A stretch of 64,000 nucleotides of DNA from Iphinoe sp. HA4291-MV1 (GTDB lineage Bacteria; Cyanobacteriota; Cyanobacteriia; Cyanobacteriales; Nostocaceae). Shown piece by piece: positions 9,140-17,591 of this stretch (positions within the stretch are counted from its first letter, which is position 1; every line of letters begins with the position of its first letter). Under the pieces are notes generated by a model. The model was not told the origin of the DNA. It searched no databases and saw only the letters and a list, made by a program, of their open reading frames with translations. The stretch covers positions 1 to 64,000 of the forward strand of contig JAHHHH010000025.1 of NCBI GenBank assembly GCA_019359415.1, written 5' to 3'. The position numbers and the translations under genes were made by a program.

Positions 9140-9685
9140 TAGGTATGAATCGTTACGGGTGTCTATACGGATGCGTTCTCCTTGGGAAATAAACAAAGGA
9201 ACCATCACCATTGCTCCTGTTTCCACAGTTGCGGGTTTGGTACCGCCAGTTGCAGTATCACCTTTAACACCTGGATCTGTTTGCACAACTTCCAATACTA
9301 CGGAGTTAGGTAGTTCTACTTCCAGGACTTGTTCGTCCCAGCGAACAACGTTGACCTCCATACCTTCTTTGAGGTATTTTACGCGATCGCCAATCTGTGA
9401 CGCGCTCAATCTGCCTTCTTCGTATGTTTCCATATCCATAAAGACGTATTCTTCACCATCTTTATAGGTATGCTGCATTGTGCTTTTTTCCAAGGTGGCT
9501 TGCGGAACTGTTTCACCAGCGCGGAACGTTCTTTCTACCACGCTCCCACTCTGGACATTTTTGAGTTTCGTCCGCACAAAAGCAGAACCTTTTCCTGGCT
9601 TAACGTGGAGGAATTCCACGACTCGCCATACAGACCCATCTAATACTATCGAAACACCAGGTCGAAAGTCGTTGCTGGAGATCAT
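9128..9685 (-). CDS. efp: Translation elongation factor P
   Basis: The 185-residue, three-domain protein relieves ribosome stalling at consecutive prolines. The N-terminal KOW-like domain contains the acceptor loop VKPGKGSAF, with Lys32 at the tip. A lysine there would suit lysylation-type or no modification rather than EarP rhamnosylation. Two OB-fold domains follow, ending in the signature [16 protein letters not shown]. Start, length and sequence are ordinary. It is the upstream gene of the efp-accB pair. Confidence 0.96.
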   Translation of the reverse strand: MISSNDFRPGVSIVLDGSVWRVVEFLHVKPGKGSAFVRTKLKNVQSGSVVERTFRAGETVPQATLEKSTMQHTYKDGEEYVFMDMETYEEGRLSASQIGDRVKYLKEGMEVNVVRWDEQVLEVELPNSVVLEVVQTDPGVKGDTATGGTKPATVETGAMVMVPLFISQGERIRIDTRNDSYLGRE

Positions 9686-9779
9686 GAAGCTTTTAAAATT
9701 TTGGAAGACAATCGGGATTTATTTTAACCCCCAATAGGATTAATTAGTCATTTGTTTGGTGATTAGTGATTAGTACTTA

Positions 9780-10015
9780 GTCTGTGGGGCAATGGGCAAT
9801 GGGTAATGGGTAGTGTCTCCTTGTCCTCCTTGTCCCTTGTTTTTTTGACTTTTGACTTTTGAATTGCTTTGTCCCCTGCGACCAATGGAGTTCAGATAAG
9901 CGTTGAGTTTGGGGAAGCGCTTGGCTTACAGTTCTTGAGCACCGCAAGGGAAGAAGAATAATTTTTGACTAATGCCCAATGCCCAATTCCCAATTCCCAA
10001 TGCCCAATTCCCATA
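9780..10015. repeat. Intergenic repeat region with CCCAATG/CCCAATT heptamers
   Basis: No gene is visible from 9690 to 10050. The stretch contains GGGCAAT/GGGTAAT units near 9787-9812 and runs of TGCCCAA/TTCCCAA near 9972-10013. It also holds GGGGATTCAAACAAGGAA at about 10027-10044, which recurs almost unchanged at 24629-24646 beside a hairpin. Confidence 0.7.
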
Positions 10016-10052
10016 TCTCAAGCCAGGGGATTCAAACAAGGAATATTTTTCT

Positions 10053-10145
10053 TTAGCTGATGCGGCTGAAAAAGATAGCAGCAATGACAATGAACCCTAA
10101 GAGCACTAAAGGTACCCAGAGATTGGGGACATCAGACAGACTCAT
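10053..10145 (-). CDS. Possible 30-residue single-span membrane peptide
   Basis: A short frame reads MSLSDVPNLWVPLVLLGFIV and continues IAAIFFSRIS. It thus has a polar N-terminus, one clean hydrophobic span and a short basic tail, like small photosynthetic or NDH subunits. I could not match it to a named subunit. No good ribosome site is seen, and the frame stays open further upstream. Treat it as a candidate only. Confidence 0.3.
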   Translation of the reverse strand: MSLSDVPNLWVPLVLLGFIVIAAIFFSRIS

Positions 10146-10326
10146 AAAATAAAAAATCAAAAATTGTTTTATTTCCCTGTCTAAATTCTCCATCATTAGT
10201 GCGGCTAACCAAACAACTCTTCCCAAATGTGTCGATATTTTATTCTGAGTTCTAAATTCTGACTCGGTGAGTTCTCTTGTTCTTTCTTCGGTAAAATTTG
10301 GGAATAGCGTTCTTGACAACTTAAAA

Positions 10327-11937
10327 ATGGCTAACATCGTCAAGCAACCATGCGATGAAGCGGTCATTCATTCGGCACCATGCACTGACCCTTGCTCTAG
10401 AAATGTCGGACGGTGGGTGCTAGCGGCAACAATCCTCGGCTCAAGCATGGCAATGATTGATGGCACTGTTGTCAATGTGACACTTCCGGTATTGCAATCA
10501 GAATTGAATGCAACCACCACCGATGTGCAGTGGATTGTTGAGTCTTATGCATTGTTTCTTGCTGCTTTAATTTTAGTTGGTGGGTCATTAGGCGATCGCT
10601 TTGGACGGAGGCGCATCTTTGCCTGCGGTGTTGCTCTGTTTGCCTTAGCTTCGGTGTGGTGCGGTCTATCGCCAAATGTGAACCAGCTTATTATAGCGAG
10701 AGCAGTTCAAGGAATTGGCGGAGCGTTGCTTGTACCAGGGAGTTTAGCAATCATTAGCGCCTCGTTTAACGAAGAACAGCGCGGACAAGCCATTGGGACT
10801 TGGTCAGGTTTCACAGCCATCACCTCAGCACTCGGTCCGGTTCTGGGTGGTTGGTTAGTTGAAAATGTCTCTTGGCGCTGGATATTTTTCCTCAATGTGC
10901 CCCTAGCGCTTATCGTACTGGGTATTTTGTTTTCGTGCGTGCCAGAAAGCTACAATGAAGAGTCTGCAAGACTTGACTGGTGGGGAGCAGCTTTGGCAAC
11001 TCTCGGCTTAGGGGTAATTGTCTACGGACTCATCGAATCGTCTCATTTAGGATTTTTCCATCCTTTGGTTCTAGGTTGCTTAGCGGTTGGCACACTTATC
11101 TTGAGTATATTTATTTTTGTCGAGGCTAATACCCATGCCCCAATGATGCCATTGTCCTTATTTCAATCGCGCACCTTTAGTGGTGCAAATTTGCTCACAC
11201 TGCTGCTTTATTCAGCTTTGGGCGGGGTCTTTTTCTTTGTCCCGTTCAATCTCATTCAAGTGCAGGGTTATTCGGCTACAGCCGCTGGTGCGGTGTTCTT
11301 ACCGTTTATTTTAATCATGTTCCTCCTTTCACGTTGGTCTGGAGGGCTGGTCAGTCGTTACGGCGCAAAACTGCCCTTGACAATTGGTCCAATAATTGCT
11401 GCCCTTGGGTTTGCCGCCTTTGCTGTGCCAGGAATTGGCGGTAGTTACTGGACAACATTTTTCCCTGCCATAGTCGTTTTAGGTTTAGGTATGGCAATCA
11501 GCGTTGCCCCCTTGACAACAACGGTCATGAGTGCTGTGAAGCAGCGCCAAGCTGGTATTGCTTCGGGAATTAACAATGCTGTTGCTCGTACTGCTGGGTT
11601 GATAGCGATCGCTGTTTTCAATATCTTTGTTGTCTACACATTTAATCGCAGCCTCAATCAGCGTTTAGCTGCGCTAAACATACCGTTTGAAGTTCAGAAA
11701 CTTTTGGATGAACAACGTATCAAGCTAGCGGGTGCAGAAGTTCCTGCTGGTGTGAGTGCTGAGGTGAGTGCAAAATTAAAAAGTGCGATCGCTCTTGCTT
11801 TTGTGGATAGCTTTCGCTTGATAATGTTTATTGCTGTTGGGTTGGCGTTGGCGAGTGCGATCGTTGCTTTTGTGATGATTGGGAGAAGGAAAAGGCAGAT
11901 ACAGCAACAGATTAGCTACGATGGCACTGACCTTTAA
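10327..11937 (+). CDS. DHA2-family (14-helix) MFS drug efflux transporter
   Basis: This protein of about 536 residues is a proton-coupled efflux permease of the EmrB/QacA type. Motif A is GGSLGDRFGRRRIF, the antiporter motif C is in LGPVLGGWLVE, and the D1-like GTVVNVTLP follows the first helix. Fourteen hydrophobic segments can be counted. I chose ATG 10327 over GTG 10267, because the extra N-terminal residues are polar and unlike the family. No EmrA-type adaptor lies nearby. The substrate is unknown. Confidence 0.85.
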   Translation: MANIVKQPCDEAVIHSAPCTDPCSRNVGRWVLAATILGSSMAMIDGTVVNVTLPVLQSELNATTTDVQWIVESYALFLAALILVGGSLGDRFGRRRIFACGVALFALASVWCGLSPNVNQLIIARAVQGIGGALLVPGSLAIISASFNEEQRGQAIGTWSGFTAITSALGPVLGGWLVENVSWRWIFFLNVPLALIVLGILFSCVPESYNEESARLDWWGAALATLGLGVIVYGLIESSHLGFFHPLVLGCLAVGTLILSIFIFVEANTHAPMMPLSLFQSRTFSGANLLTLLLYSALGGVFFFVPFNLIQVQGYSATAAGAVFLPFILIMFLLSRWSGGLVSRYGAKLPLTIGPIIAALGFAAFAVPGIGGSYWTTFFPAIVVLGLGMAISVAPLTTTVMSAVKQRQAGIASGINNAVARTAGLIAIAVFNIFVVYTFNRSLNQRLAALNIPFEVQKLLDEQRIKLAGAEVPAGVSAEVSAKLKSAIALAFVDSFRLIMFIAVGLALASAIVAFVMIGRRKRQIQQQISYDGTDL

Positions 11938-12038
11938 AAATTCCTCAACCTTTTTTCTATACTGGAAGTGTAAAAAGGAAATCAGCTTTGCTCTGCATAG
12001 AAGAATTAGCGTAAGCGATCGCTTAGGAACTAGCAAAT

Positions 12039-12353
12039 ATGATGATAGCCACAGTATTATTGGTAACAATTCTAGCCTTGACACCTACTAGTGTTTTGGC
12101 ACAGCAAGAAAAGCAATCAACTTATGATTTTACAGTAACAACCGGGCAAAAACTAGATTCTGAAAAATTATTACGGATACGTCTTAAACAGCAAATTCAG
12201 AAATTTAATACAAACGTTGAGCAGGCGCTTAGAGAAACACAAGAACTTAAGCAGTTTAGCACACCATACTTAGTCGAATTCCAAAGGAGAAATGAAGATA
12301 TACAACACCGCCCAGATGTTCCACGTCTGAGGGATAGTAGAGGTGTTTTTTAA
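12039..12353 (+). CDS. Small exported hypothetical protein
   Basis: The 104-residue product has a typical Sec signal peptide (MMIATVLLVTILALTPTSVLA, with cleavage likely after VLA-Q). A charged, mostly helical mature part of about 80 residues follows, with no recognisable domain. A GCGATCGC site lies just upstream of the start. It lies about 100 bp downstream of the MFS gene on the same strand. Function unknown. Confidence 0.55.
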   Translation: MMIATVLLVTILALTPTSVLAQQEKQSTYDFTVTTGQKLDSEKLLRIRLKQQIQKFNTNVEQALRETQELKQFSTPYLVEFQRRNEDIQHRPDVPRLRDSRGVF

Positions 12354-12377
12354 CATTTTATTGAAACATTTTTCGTC

Positions 12378-12599
12378 TTATTCATGCAATATCACCTCTG
12401 AAAAATTATTCTTCACCCAAATCTTGAAAGCTCTTATTGCTTGACTTCTACCTACACTTAAGCACTGCTTCACATATTCATTAACGAGTTCAATAATTGG
12501 GATATTGGGAAAGTTAGGACTGAAATTAGCTTCCACATATTTTCCCTGCTGTAGCAAGTTAATTTGCAATCCCCGTTGCGTGTATAATGAATGTTTAGC
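12378..12599 (-). pseudogene. Truncated Uma2 family gene (C-terminal end only)
   Basis: The open frame reads LQINLLQQGKYVEANFSPNF and continues PNIPIIELVNEYVKQ... to a normal stop. This resembles the last 60-70 residues of cyanobacterial Uma2 proteins (G-x-Y-x-E-S/A-x-x-SPxFP, then an IPxFVxQ-like helix). The upstream frame closes at 12600, and no nuclease core (PDF, E-x-K) is present. It is therefore a remnant, not a working nuclease. It lies directly behind the aminotransferase gene. Confidence 0.5.
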
Positions 12600-12611
12600 T
12601 TACTATTCTTA

Positions 12612-13817
12612 TCAGCTCACACCTTGTAGAATTGATTGCAATTTCAACAACCGCTCTCCCGCCTTTGCCAAAGTCTCTGGTTTCTTACTAAAACAAAATC
12701 TGATAAATTTCTTACCCGCCTCTGACTGCGAGAAAAAACTAGAACCGGGAACCACCGCCACACCAATTTCTTTAATTAAATATTCAGTGAATTCCACATC
12801 ATTTTTGTAACCAAAACGCGAGATATCAGCAAACACGTAGTAAGCTCCTTTAGGAACAAAATACGGAATTCCCACTGTATCCAAAATCCGCAGAATATTG
12901 TCTCGCTTGTGGTGGTAAAGCTTTGCCAGTTCTTCATAGTAGCTAATAGGAAGTTGCATCGCCGCGACTCCAGCTCTTTGCAAGGGTGCGGGTGCGCCAA
13001 CGGTGAGAAAATCATGAACCTTGCGAATTGCTCCTGTTAATTCTGAATTTGCTAAGATGTAGCCAACTCGCCAACCAGTTACACTGTAGGTTTTGGAAAG
13101 ACCATTGATAGTGACAGTTCTCTCAGACATTCCTGGCAGAGTCGCCATTGCAATATGCTGCGTTTTGTCATAAAGAATGTGTTCGTAGATTTCATCTGTG
13201 AATGCCAACACATCCCACTTCTGACAAAGTTCAGCAATTAGAGTTAGTTCTTCACGAGTAAAGACTTTCCCTGTTGGGTTATGGGGCGTGTTGATGATAA
13301 TGGCTTTTGTGCGTTCATTAAATGCCTGACGCAGTTCTGCCTCATCAAATGTCCACTCAGGTGGATGCAGCGATACATAACGAGGAGTTGCACTAGCTAA
13401 AACTGCGTCGGGACCGTAGTTTTCGTAATATGGCTCAAACACTATCACTTCATCACCCGGATTTAAAGTTGCCAGCATGACAGCAGCCATTGCTTCTGTC
13501 GAACCACAGGTGACAGTAATTTGTTGTTCAGGGTCAATATTCAAGCCTAAATACCAATGGACTTTTTGTGTGATTGCGTGACGGAAAGCTTTATCTCCCC
13601 ATGTGATAGCGTACTGATTAATGTCTTCCTCAATTGCCTCACAAGCTGCTCGTTTTAACTCGGGCGGACAAGGAAAATCAGGAAATCCCTGCGCCAGATT
13701 CACAGCACCATATTGTAATGCGACTCTGGTCATTTCTCGAATGACTGACTCTGTAAACTGGTTTGCCTTATGTGAAATTTTCTGCTTTCCTGTCGGAATC
13801 AAATTTATATCTTCCAT
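12612..13817 (-). CDS. PLP-dependent class I/II aminotransferase
   Basis: The protein has about 401 residues of aminotransferase fold type I. It contains NLAQGFPDFPCP near the N-terminus, the substrate/PLP segment NTPHNPTGKVF, the Asp of FTDEIYEHI and the PLP-binding lysine in TINGLSKTYSVTGWRVGY. The GFPDF and GAYYVFADIS patterns are those of methionine/kynurenine-glutamine transaminases (YbdL/KAT group) rather than AspC, so amino-acid/2-oxo-acid exchange is expected but the substrate is open. The in-frame ATG at 13817 begins near the conserved region. An upstream ATG at 13868 would add 17 atypical residues. Confidence 0.85.
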   Translation of the reverse strand: MEDINLIPTGKQKISHKANQFTESVIREMTRVALQYGAVNLAQGFPDFPCPPELKRAACEAIEEDINQYAITWGDKAFRHAITQKVHWYLGLNIDPEQQITVTCGSTEAMAAVMLATLNPGDEVIVFEPYYENYGPDAVLASATPRYVSLHPPEWTFDEAELRQAFNERTKAIIINTPHNPTGKVFTREELTLIAELCQKWDVLAFTDEIYEHILYDKTQHIAMATLPGMSERTVTINGLSKTYSVTGWRVGYILANSELTGAIRKVHDFLTVGAPAPLQRAGVAAMQLPISYYEELAKLYHHKRDNILRILDTVGIPYFVPKGAYYVFADISRFGYKNDVEFTEYLIKEIGVAVVPGSSFFSQSEAGKKFIRFCFSKKPETLAKAGERLLKLQSILQGVS

Positions 13818-13977
13818 TGATAATAAGCTACTACTATAATTCGATAGATTTAACGTAAATTTTACCAATAACTACGAAATATATGTATCTGTCGCATTCT
13901 TTTTTCAAATTGGTATAAATAATCAATAGTCCCGAAATCTCAGGGCTGCAAAAGGATCGTGTTGTGCAACCTCAGTA

Positions 13978-14439
13978 TTAAGGCGCTTTTTTAACTTCTG
14001 TTTGCTCAAAGACATCTTTCAATAGAGCCAAGCCTTCTTCAATATGTGCTACTTGTTCTGGTGTCAGACACTCTAGAATTTCAACAATATGAGCGCGAGT
14101 TTTTTCTTGAGATTGCTCTAGCTGCTGCTTGCCTTCTTTTGTTAAATTAAGAATGACTCGTCGCCGTTCTTGAGGGTTATCAGTGCGTTCCACTAAATTG
14201 CGTTGTACTAGCCGTTCTATTGTTGTTGATGCGGTGGCACAGGTAACACCCAAATGATCTGCAACCTCAGATATTGAAGCACCAGGATTACGGTTGAGGA
14301 ATGCCAGCGATCGCAACTGAGGTATGGACAAAGAGTCGGCACTGTGGGTACGCATGTCTGCTCGAATAAACCGCATCAATAGTGGGATTGTTTCCATCAG
14401 TTTAGCGGCACATTCTTGAGAGGGTTTATCGAGCTTCAT
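13978..14439 (-). CDS. MarR family transcriptional regulator
   Basis: This 153-residue winged-helix protein contains SISEVADHLGVTCATASTTIERLVQRNLVERTDNP (recognition helix and wing) and the helical dimerisation ends. ERRRVILNLTKEGKQQLEQ is the typical wing strand. MarR proteins usually repress neighbouring efflux genes until a ligand is bound. It lies 19 bp downstream of the ABC-2 permease gene on the same strand, so it may form an operon with it and autoregulate that transporter. Confidence 0.85.
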   Translation of the reverse strand: MKLDKPSQECAAKLMETIPLLMRFIRADMRTHSADSLSIPQLRSLAFLNRNPGASISEVADHLGVTCATASTTIERLVQRNLVERTDNPQERRRVILNLTKEGKQQLEQSQEKTRAHIVEILECLTPEQVAHIEEGLALLKDVFEQTEVKKAP

Positions 14440-14458
14440 GGGACTGTTATTCTCCTGA

Positions 14459-15385
14459 TTACATTACCACCCGTGGGTAAAGTCGTCCACAGATGATAGT
14501 TAAGCCTATCAATGTTAGCAAGAGAATTCCACAATCCAAACCAAACCCGTAGAAGCTAGAACCATTTGTTAACATCGTACCGCGTAAGGCATCTACCTGA
14601 TATGTTAAGGGATTAACTAGGGAAACAAATTGCAACCACTTTGGCATGAGTGATACGGGATAGATGGCATTACTGGCAAAAAACAATGGCATTGTTAACA
14701 ATTGTCCAATTCCCGCAAACCTTTCTCGGTTTTTCACCAAGCAGCCAATAATTAATGAAAAAGTGCAAAAGCAACCTGCTCCTAAAAGGACAATTAGCAC
14801 TACTTTCAGGAAAGCTAACAGATTGAGATTCAGTTGCACACCTAATAACAAAGCAAATCCGTAAATTGGAATAACTTGTGATAGACAACGCACCCCAGAA
14901 GCCAAAGCTTTGCCCAAAACGAAGGCATCACGGGGTATGGGGCTAGCGATTAATTTATGTACAATTCCTAAATCTCGCTCCCAAATCAGCGTCATACCAC
15001 CAGTGAGAATTGCCACAAACAGGACGCTCTGAGCAAGAATACCAGGAGTCATAAACTCCAAATAGGATAAGCTCCCTGTAGGAATCGCCCTCGTGCGGGT
15101 AAAGACTTGTCCAAAGATGAGGAGCCATAATACAGGCTGTACACCTCTTATCAGTAAATCGCTGGGATCGTGGCGGAGTTTACGCACTTCTAGTTCAGCG
15201 ATAACAAGGGTTTTGCTGACTAGTTCAGCGATAGCGTTCGCGTAAGCGTCCGCTCTGCGGAAGCGCTGCTGCCTTCGGCAGATCGCACTGAGAAAATTGC
15301 CTCGACGAGTAGTAGTAGTAGTAGTAGTAGTAGGTCGCAGTTCAACCCAACCGTTGGGCCTTACGTCTGGTTCTTGCCGTGTCAT
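14459..15385 (-). CDS. ABC-2 type transporter permease (DrrB/NodJ-like)
   Basis: Residues from about 60 onward form a six-helix ABC-2 permease: AELEVRKLRHDPSDLLIRGVQPVLWLLIFGQVFTR, then LEFMTPGILAQSVLF, then VNPLTYQVDALRG. The N-terminal 60 residues are unusual. Eight threonines are encoded by a TAC/AGT-type triplet run (about 15308-15333). A segment from FLSAICRR through ANAIAELV is encoded by a palindromic repeat inserted in frame (about 15229-15292). No ATP-binding subunit lies next to it, which a working exporter would need, so the partner is elsewhere or lost. MarR follows. Confidence 0.75.
   Translation of the reverse strand: MTRQEPDVRPNGWVELRPTTTTTTTTRRGNFLSAICRRQQRFRRADAYANAIAELVSKTLVIAELEVRKLRHDPSDLLIRGVQPVLWLLIFGQVFTRTRAIPTGSLSYLEFMTPGILAQSVLFVAILTGGMTLIWERDLGIVHKLIASPIPRDAFVLGKALASGVRCLSQVIPIYGFALLLGVQLNLNLLAFLKVVLIVLLGAGCFCTFSLIIGCLVKNRERFAGIGQLLTMPLFFASNAIYPVSLMPKWLQFVSLVNPLTYQVDALRGTMLTNGSSFYGFGLDCGILLLTLIGLTIICGRLYPRVVM
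15229..15333. repeat. In-frame palindromic repeat plus triplet run inside the ABC permease gene
   Basis: AGCGTTCGCGTAAGCG, CTCTGCGGAAGCGC and GCCTTCGGC are overlapping small palindromes of the type dispersed through cyanobacterial genomes. A (AGT)n/(TAG)n run of about 26 bp follows. Both keep the reading frame of the permease gene open. Confidence 0.7.
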
Positions 15386-15602
15386 GATAACTCACTCCCG
15401 ATGCTAATTCATGTCCTGTATAGTGAATAAAGATATCCCTATGATCATTACCGAAACGTTCACGAACGTTGACCAATCTGTTCTTCCCGTTAGTTTCGTC
15501 ACAACTAGGATGCACTTCCTTTGGCAAAATACTTAGAGTTCCTAATTATTAGCTTCTCATGTATTTCTGAGAAGTCAAGAGCTTGTCTTTTAACACATTG
15601 GA

Positions 15603-15871
15603 CATTTGTGACAGGTTAAGACAGCACTACTTTTGTCAATTAGTAATTATCCTGAATATTGAGGAAAATGTAAGGTATAAAATTTAGTTTTATACTGACT
15701 TTTTTGGGCAAGAATGAATGATGCGTCTAAATACTAAGCGATTGCCCAAAGGGCACTGCGCTCTGCGCAATCGCTAACCCAAAAATCATGTTTTCGACCA
15801 CAGTTTTCTGGATATTTTTCAGTCCTATTACATATTGACAAATGCACCATAACCTTAACCTGTCACGAATG
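15603..15871. repeat. Inverted repeat enclosing a non-coding segment (possible element remnant)
   Basis: No gene is seen between 15386 and 16061. Within it, CATTTGTGACAGGTTAAG (15603-15620) and CTTAACCTGTCACGAATG (15854-15871) are inverted copies with 17 of 18 matches. They enclose about 230 bp of AT-rich DNA plus a small GC palindrome (AGCGATTGCCC...GCGCAATCGCT, about 15738-15776). A further copy of CTTAACCTGTCA lies at 17558. The layout resembles transposon ends, but no transposase is present and the family is unknown. Confidence 0.4.
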
Positions 15872-16061
15872 CACATTGGAGGACATTCGAGACCTAATTG
15901 AGGTGATGGTGGGTCTCTCTTGATACAGGCTTTGATATCGTTAACTATGCATCACTACCCAAATTTCTTGGTTTCAGGCTTTAATGCAAAAAAACCTACA
16001 CTTATGCCACAAAGGGGAAAGAGTAATTCTTCACTTACTCCCCCACTTTGAGTACTTTCAA

Positions 16062-16385
16062 TCACCTTGGGAGTGGCTGCGCCCGACTTTGCAGGTACTT
16101 AAGCAGTGGTTCCGCACCTTCAGGTCGGCTCAGGTCATCAAATGAGACAGTGTGTACACTGGAGGGGTTGCCGTAAGTATCGCCCTCACTCGTTTCAACA
16201 GTGATGTTGTAGTTGAACAAATCGCGAGCGTGCGGCGCATGCTGACTTTCAGCTTGCAGAATGCCGCTTTGTTCCACCAATGACTGTAACTTGGCGGCTT
16301 CGTCGCCGGGGAGCGAGTCTGTATCCAGTTCGCAACCCCTTCTCAAACCAGCATATCCTCCTGACTGAGAGAACTTAACTTTCAT
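16062..16385 (-). CDS. Emfourin-type protealysin inhibitor
   Basis: The 107-residue protein starts MKVKFSQSGGYAGLRRGCEL and continues LDTDSLPGDEAAKLQSLVEQSGI, then FNYNITVE and HTVSFDDLSRPEGAEPLLKYL. This is the pattern of emfourin, the small cytoplasmic inhibitor of M4 metallopeptidases of the protealysin group. Family knowledge: emfourin genes normally adjoin a protealysin-like protease gene. Here the neighbour upstream on the same strand is only the C-terminal stump at 16455-16763, so the inhibitor may now be orphaned. Assignment rests on motif pattern only. Confidence 0.6.
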   Translation of the reverse strand: MKVKFSQSGGYAGLRRGCELDTDSLPGDEAAKLQSLVEQSGILQAESQHAPHARDLFNYNITVETSEGDTYGNPSSVHTVSFDDLSRPEGAEPLLKYLQSRAQPLPR

Positions 16386-16454
16386 GGTTGGGTGAACCTC
16401 AATAATTGGCAGATGAGAAAGGAAGAAGAATGAAGGATAAAAAGACTTTACACT

Positions 16455-16763
16455 TCATACTTCATACTTAAACCTTTCTGTTTGCCAATCTTCCTCCCCG
16501 TCTGCCTTGGCAATTGCAATCATGGCATTGGCTACATCCGCAAAGGTGGCATCAGTACCTGGTGCCTGAATGATAGCACGCAGTGTCAATCCAGCCATGT
16601 ATTTGCCAGCTTGGTAGAGAACTTCAGCGCTATCTCGTACACGCGGATCTCTGCGTGAGGTGAACAAATCTGCCAAAGTGTCGAAAACTCCTCCTGTAAA
16701 TACCTGAGAAAGTTCATGCACCTCGGAAGAAACCTGGCTAAGTTTCAGGTCATTATCCGCTTT
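16455..16763 (-). pseudogene. C-terminal stump of a larger protein, possibly a metallopeptidase
   Basis: The frame is open from 16763, reads LKLSQVSSEVHELSQVFTGG and continues VFDTLADLF... to the stop. The possible GTG start at 16721 falls inside a sequence that continues meaningfully upstream (SEVHELSQVF), so the real N-terminus is missing. A stop codon at 16764-16766 closes the frame. The FTGG-V/L-x-D-x-L-A-D-x-F pattern with a TFADVANAMI end resembles the C-termini of large putative secreted zinc peptidases. Beside an emfourin gene this would make sense, but no HEXXH motif remains to prove it. Confidence 0.4.
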
Positions 16764-16816
16764 TTAGGGTAGTATATGGACAAATTCCATCTCATTTTTA
16801 GTAGCCGGAACCCAGT

Positions 16817-17506
16817 ATGGATGAAACACAGATGAATCGGCTAATCTCGAGTGTCTACCAAGAGCTACTCCCAGGGTTCCGAATCGAGAGCGTAGATCCC
16901 CATAACCCGGTGGAAGTCCACCATGTTCCCCAACCCTGGCAGCTTCTCGGTACGGGGAATTATGCTGCGGTGGTCTATCACCCTGACTATCCTGATCAAG
17001 TGGTGAAGATTTACGCGCCTGGACGTCCGGGATTTTTGGAGGAAGTGGAGGTCTATCACCGCCTGGGTTCCCACAGAGCCTTCTCTGAATGTCTGTATGC
17101 CTCTGATGCCTTTTTAGTTCTGAAGCGGCTGCATGGAGTAACTCTCTATGACTGTATGCACCTTGGTCTACGGATACCAAAGCAGGTCATACAAGACATC
17201 GACCAAGCCCTGGACTATGCCCGTGGGCGTGGTCTCTACCCTCATGACGTCCACGGACGCAATGTGATGATGCACAAAGGCAGGGGACTAGTCGTGGATG
17301 TCTCGGACTTCCTTGATGAGGAGACCTGCTCAAAGTGGAATAACCTGAAGAAGGCATACTATTGGCTGTATCGCCCCTTCTTCTCCCCTTTTGGGCTACG
17401 GGTGCCCTACTTTGTCCTAGATATTGTCCGCAGGAGCTATCGCCTCTTGTGCCGATTAGCTTCACGCTACTTGCAGATTCGCCGTCCACGCTTAAGGCGA
17501 CACTAG
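16817..17506 (+). CDS. Small protein-kinase-like protein
   Basis: This 229-residue protein has the reduced order of a kinase fold. A glycine-loop-like GTGNYAAVVYH comes first, then a lysine strand DQVVKIYAPG, a glutamate in EEVEVYHRL, a hinge around FLVLKRLHGVTL, a catalytic-loop-like HDVHGRNVMM (HxDxxxxN is altered; Asp and Asn are present) and VVDVSDF as the DFG counterpart. The C-terminal 80 residues are basic and hydrophobic, ending RRPRLRRH. Its base composition looks richer in G and C than its neighbours, suggesting transfer. It is divergent from the emfourin pair. The substrate is unknown. Confidence 0.6.
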   Translation: MDETQMNRLISSVYQELLPGFRIESVDPHNPVEVHHVPQPWQLLGTGNYAAVVYHPDYPDQVVKIYAPGRPGFLEEVEVYHRLGSHRAFSECLYASDAFLVLKRLHGVTLYDCMHLGLRIPKQVIQDIDQALDYARGRGLYPHDVHGRNVMMHKGRGLVVDVSDFLDEETCSKWNNLKKAYYWLYRPFFSPFGLRVPYFVLDIVRRSYRLLCRLASRYLQIRRPRLRRH

Positions 17507-17557
17507 CCATTCGTGAAAGCTTAAGATACTGAATTTTGCCTTCTGACTCCTTGTGAT

Positions 17558-17570
17558 CTTAACCTGTCAG
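17558..17570. repeat. Third copy of the CTTAACCTGTCA repeat
   Basis: CTTAACCTGTCAG lies between the kinase-like gene and mgtE, in the same orientation as the copy at 15854-15866. The two thus flank the emfourin/stump/kinase patch as direct repeats. Confidence 0.5.
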
Positions 17571-17591
17571 CTATGGGTTGATTTGTCTTGC

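Noticed and set aside
10146-10367. Upstream extension of the small membrane peptide frame at 10053-10145
   Set aside because: The added sequence is polar, overlaps the start of the MFS gene on the other strand and shows no similarity to small membrane subunits.
12591-12720. Extension of the Uma2 remnant upstream into an intact gene
   Set aside because: An in-frame stop at 12600-12602 and the end of the aminotransferase gene leave no room for the nuclease core.
15342-15527. A 61-codon minus-strand frame upstream of the ABC permease
   Set aside because: It overlaps the permease start in another frame, and its product matches nothing I recognise.
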